A stretch of 6,679 nt of DNA, from contig JAICMT010000087.1 of the NCBI GenBank assembly GCA_025929125.1, positions 1 through 6,679 on the forward strand, given 5' to 3'. Every line of letters starts with the position of its first letter. Position 1 is the first letter of the stretch. The position numbers and the translations under genes are program-made. Origin of the DNA: Acidobacteriaceae bacterium. Its GTDB lineage: Bacteria; Acidobacteriota; Terriglobia; Terriglobales; Acidobacteriaceae. The notes under the pieces are model-generated. The model was not told the DNA's origin. It saw only the letters and a list, made by a program, of their open reading frames with translations, and did no database searches. Shown one piece after another: positions 5,277 through 6,679 of the stretch.

Positions 5277-6533
5277 CTTGTAAGCCCATAGACCGAGCGC
5301 AGGGCTGGAGATGAAGAAGACTTCTTCACCGTCCACGACGTTCCACCCGTCCTTCAGCTTGTGAGGATCGTACTTGGCGGAGTACTCGTTGAGATCGCCA
5401 TATTGGAAGTGGGCGTCTTCAATCTCCTTGCGGGTGAGGTGCCCAGGGCAGTAGCGGATGGTGAACCGGCCCTCACTGGAACCGTGGATGAGATGCGCAG
5501 CGGCGGAGAGATTTGCCGCGAGCGCCGGATCGTTGCTGACAGCGTCTAGCGTCCCGGGCGTTCCGCAATAGCCATATCTACGAATGAGCGCGTCAATCGC
5601 GGCGTCTTCGCCAAACCCGTGTACGGCAGGTGCCAGGACGATGAGCTCGGCTTCATCAGCGAGTGCCATGCGCGTACGGTAGACACTCTTGTTGCCGAGC
5701 CAGGTGCTCTTGAACTCGTGGGGATCGAGAAAGACGACCGCCTTTTTGATCTCCCGATCCATCATCTGGAAGTTCACTTTGACGCTGAGTTCGGCGGCGC
5801 GCTCGAAGCACTCGCCGTCATCGCCAATGAACAGGCCCCGCAAGGCAAGCTGCCCATCAGCATTTTTACTGACGACTGTCTGGACATAGACAATAGGCAT
5901 CTGGGCGGCGAAGTGTTCGCTGGCATAGTTGAGCACCCGGCGAACAGGAGTATCGGCGCGGCCCATCATGCGCTCCATGCCGTACACGGCTCCGAGGAAG
6001 TGGCTGCGATGGATGCCCATCACTCCGCCGGTACCAACGAAGATGTTCTTGTTGTAATTGGCCATACCAACGACCTCATGCGGTACGACCTGGCCGATCG
6101 AGAGAATGAGATCGTGCCCACCATCGCGCAGTAGCCGATTCACCTGCGCGGGCCACGGGTAATCGACCTTGCCCTCACTGACCTCCCGTAGGAATGAAGC
6201 GGGCACCTCGCCCAGGGTGACGATATCGTTCCGCCAATCATGGACGCGGAACAGATCGCGCGGCGTGGGACCGTACATGGCCTGAATCTCATGGTCGGTC
6301 ATCGCCCTGTGTGTGCCGAGAGCGGGCAGCACGTCCGTGAGGGCGTCGCCGTAGTACTTCCAGGCGTACTCGGTGAGCTGGCCTGCCATGGAGTGCGATC
6401 GGGTAAAGTCCGGCGGGACCGCCAGCACTTTCTTTGGCGTGCCCAGCTTATCGAGCGCCTGAAAAAGCGCAGCCTTGGCCTGGTCCGGGGAGAACTCGGT
6501 GTCAGACGAACCGGCCGCAAAGTAGAGGCTCAT
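5259..6533 (-). CDS. LarA-family nickel-pincer-dependent 2-hydroxyacid racemase/epimerase (DUF2088/PF09861)
   Basis: Predicted cytoplasmic enzyme of the lactate racemase superfamily, which inverts the carbinol carbon of 2-hydroxyacids using a nickel-pincer nucleotide. At 424 residues it has the usual family length. PPDFTR (40-45) and ALGTHRAMTDHE (71-82) match the N-terminal motifs, with H75 as the likely catalytic counterpart of H108 in Lactobacillus LarA. H152, K162 and H178 keep the exact 10- and 16-residue spacings of LarA H174, K184 and H200, which bind nickel and tether the cofactor, so the enzyme is probably cofactor-loaded. The surrounding sequence (GMANYNKN in place of the GFSGGRK-like LarA motif) is divergent, so lactate need not be the substrate; malate and gluconate-type epimerases are known relatives. 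Cofactor genes larB, larC and larE are not in the window. No clear Shine-Dalgarno sequence precedes the ATG. It is convergent with the MBL-fold gene, 11 bp apart. Confidence 0.9.
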   Translation of the reverse strand: MSLYFAAGSSDTEFSPDQAKAALFQALDKLGTPKKVLAVPPDFTRSHSMAGQLTEYAWKYYGDALTDVLPALGTHRAMTDHEIQAMYGPTPRDLFRVHDWRNDIVTLGEVPASFLREVSEGKVDYPWPAQVNRLLRDGGHDLILSIGQVVPHEVVGMANYNKNIFVGTGGVMGIHRSHFLGAVYGMERMMGRADTPVRRVLNYASEHFAAQMPIVYVQTVVSKNADGQLALRGLFIGDDGECFERAAELSVKVNFQMMDREIKKAVVFLDPHEFKSTWLGNKSVYRTRMALADEAELIVLAPAVHGFGEDAAIDALIRRYGYCGTPGTLDAVSNDPALAANLSAAAHLIHGSSEGRFTIRYCPGHLTRKEIEDAHFQYGDLNEYSAKYDPHKLKDGWNVVDGEEVFFISSPALGLWAYKGRFQQ

Positions 6534-6571
6534 GGGCTAGATTCTACTCGTGTGCTTGTCAACACAATGAC
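6534..6571 (-). promoter_or_regulatory. Short upstream gap of the larA homologue with TTGT-N4-ACAA repeat and -10-like element
   Basis: This 38-bp gap holds an inverted repeat TTGT (6556-6559) / ACAA (6564-6567) with a 4-base centre, loosely like GntR/FadR-type sites, which normally have a 3-base centre. Minus-strand TAGAAT (6541-6546) resembles a -10 element, but it ends only seven bases before the ATG and has only a weak -35 (TTGTGT, 15-bp spacing). A perfect TTGACA (6557-6562) is badly spaced for TAGAAT. If active, the promoter would make a nearly leaderless mRNA. If the partial upstream gene is real, read-through is the simpler source of expression. Confidence 0.25.
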
Positions 6572-6679
6572 TTATGCAAACGCGAAGCGCTCTCGGATGA
6601 CATAGCAGGCCGGAGCGCCTGGCACGCTCTCGTAAAGCGCAAACTCGGACGCAGTAAGTGCCTGAAACCGGTTCAGCCC
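6572..6679 (-). CDS. C-terminal end of an unidentified protein (5' part beyond the right edge)
   Basis: An open minus-strand frame enters from the right edge and ends at TAA 6572-6574, giving 35 residues that begin GLNRFQALTASEF and end VIRERFAFA. Its composition looks protein-like: mixed hydrophobic and charged residues and about two thirds G or C at third positions. This suits a real gene end, but I cannot name the family from so short a piece. It lies 38 bp upstream of the larA homologue on the same strand, the spacing expected of an operon partner. A chance open frame of this length cannot be excluded. Confidence 0.5.
   Translation of the reverse strand, partial: GLNRFQALTASEFALYESVPGAPACYVIRERFAFA

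Noticed and set aside
4450..5289. Minus-strand 279-residue open frame
   Set aside because: Antisense to the MBL-fold gene, whose HxHxDH and other metal motifs are intact on the plus strand.
5619..6134. Plus-strand 171-residue open frame
   Set aside because: Antisense to the larA homologue, whose catalytic residues are conserved.

Overview
The window (about 60% G+C) looks like chromosomal DNA of an Acidobacteriota, most likely class Terriglobia (Edaphobacter/Granulicella/Terriglobus-like). The main evidence is the left-edge gene. It is an Oar-like TonB-dependent receptor with an N-terminal carboxypeptidase-regulatory-like domain, a family greatly expanded in that group. The long exported protein beside it also resembles proteins I associate with those genera. 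This assignment rests on family resemblance and not on a database search.

Layout. Positions 1-843 (minus) hold the first 281 codons of the TonB-dependent receptor, which runs off the left edge. Positions 844-1290 are a 447-bp divergent intergenic region. It carries a good sigma70-type promoter for the receptor, a tandem 8-bp direct repeat just downstream of that promoter's -10, a structured leader and a strong Shine-Dalgarno sequence. Positions 1291-4224 (plus) encode a 977-residue exported protein with two pectate-lyase-3-type beta-helix modules followed by an SMP-30/gluconolactonase-like beta-propeller. Positions 4294-5247 (plus) encode a cytoplasmic metallo-beta-lactamase-fold hydrolase of the NAPE-PLD/UlaG type with a complete metal site. 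Positions 5259-6533 (minus) encode a LarA-family nickel-pincer hydroxyacid racemase/epimerase, convergent with the hydrolase across an 11-bp gap that an imperfect hairpin spans. Positions 6572-6679 (minus) look like the last 35 codons of another gene, 38 bp upstream of the larA homologue and probably in its operon.

How the genes may work together (inference). The receptor would import an oligomeric ligand across the outer membrane. The divergent exported beta-helix/propeller protein would bind or cleave a polysaccharide in the periplasm or outside the cell. The two cytoplasmic enzymes belong to superfamilies that include sugar-acid lactonases (UlaG) and 2-hydroxyacid/aldonate epimerases (LarA homologues). 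A carbohydrate or sugar-acid utilisation locus is therefore plausible, but the sequence does not prove it. No mobile element, CRISPR array, tRNA or rRNA was seen. The least described items are the three-module exported protein, the promoter-proximal direct repeats and the LarA homologue of unknown substrate.
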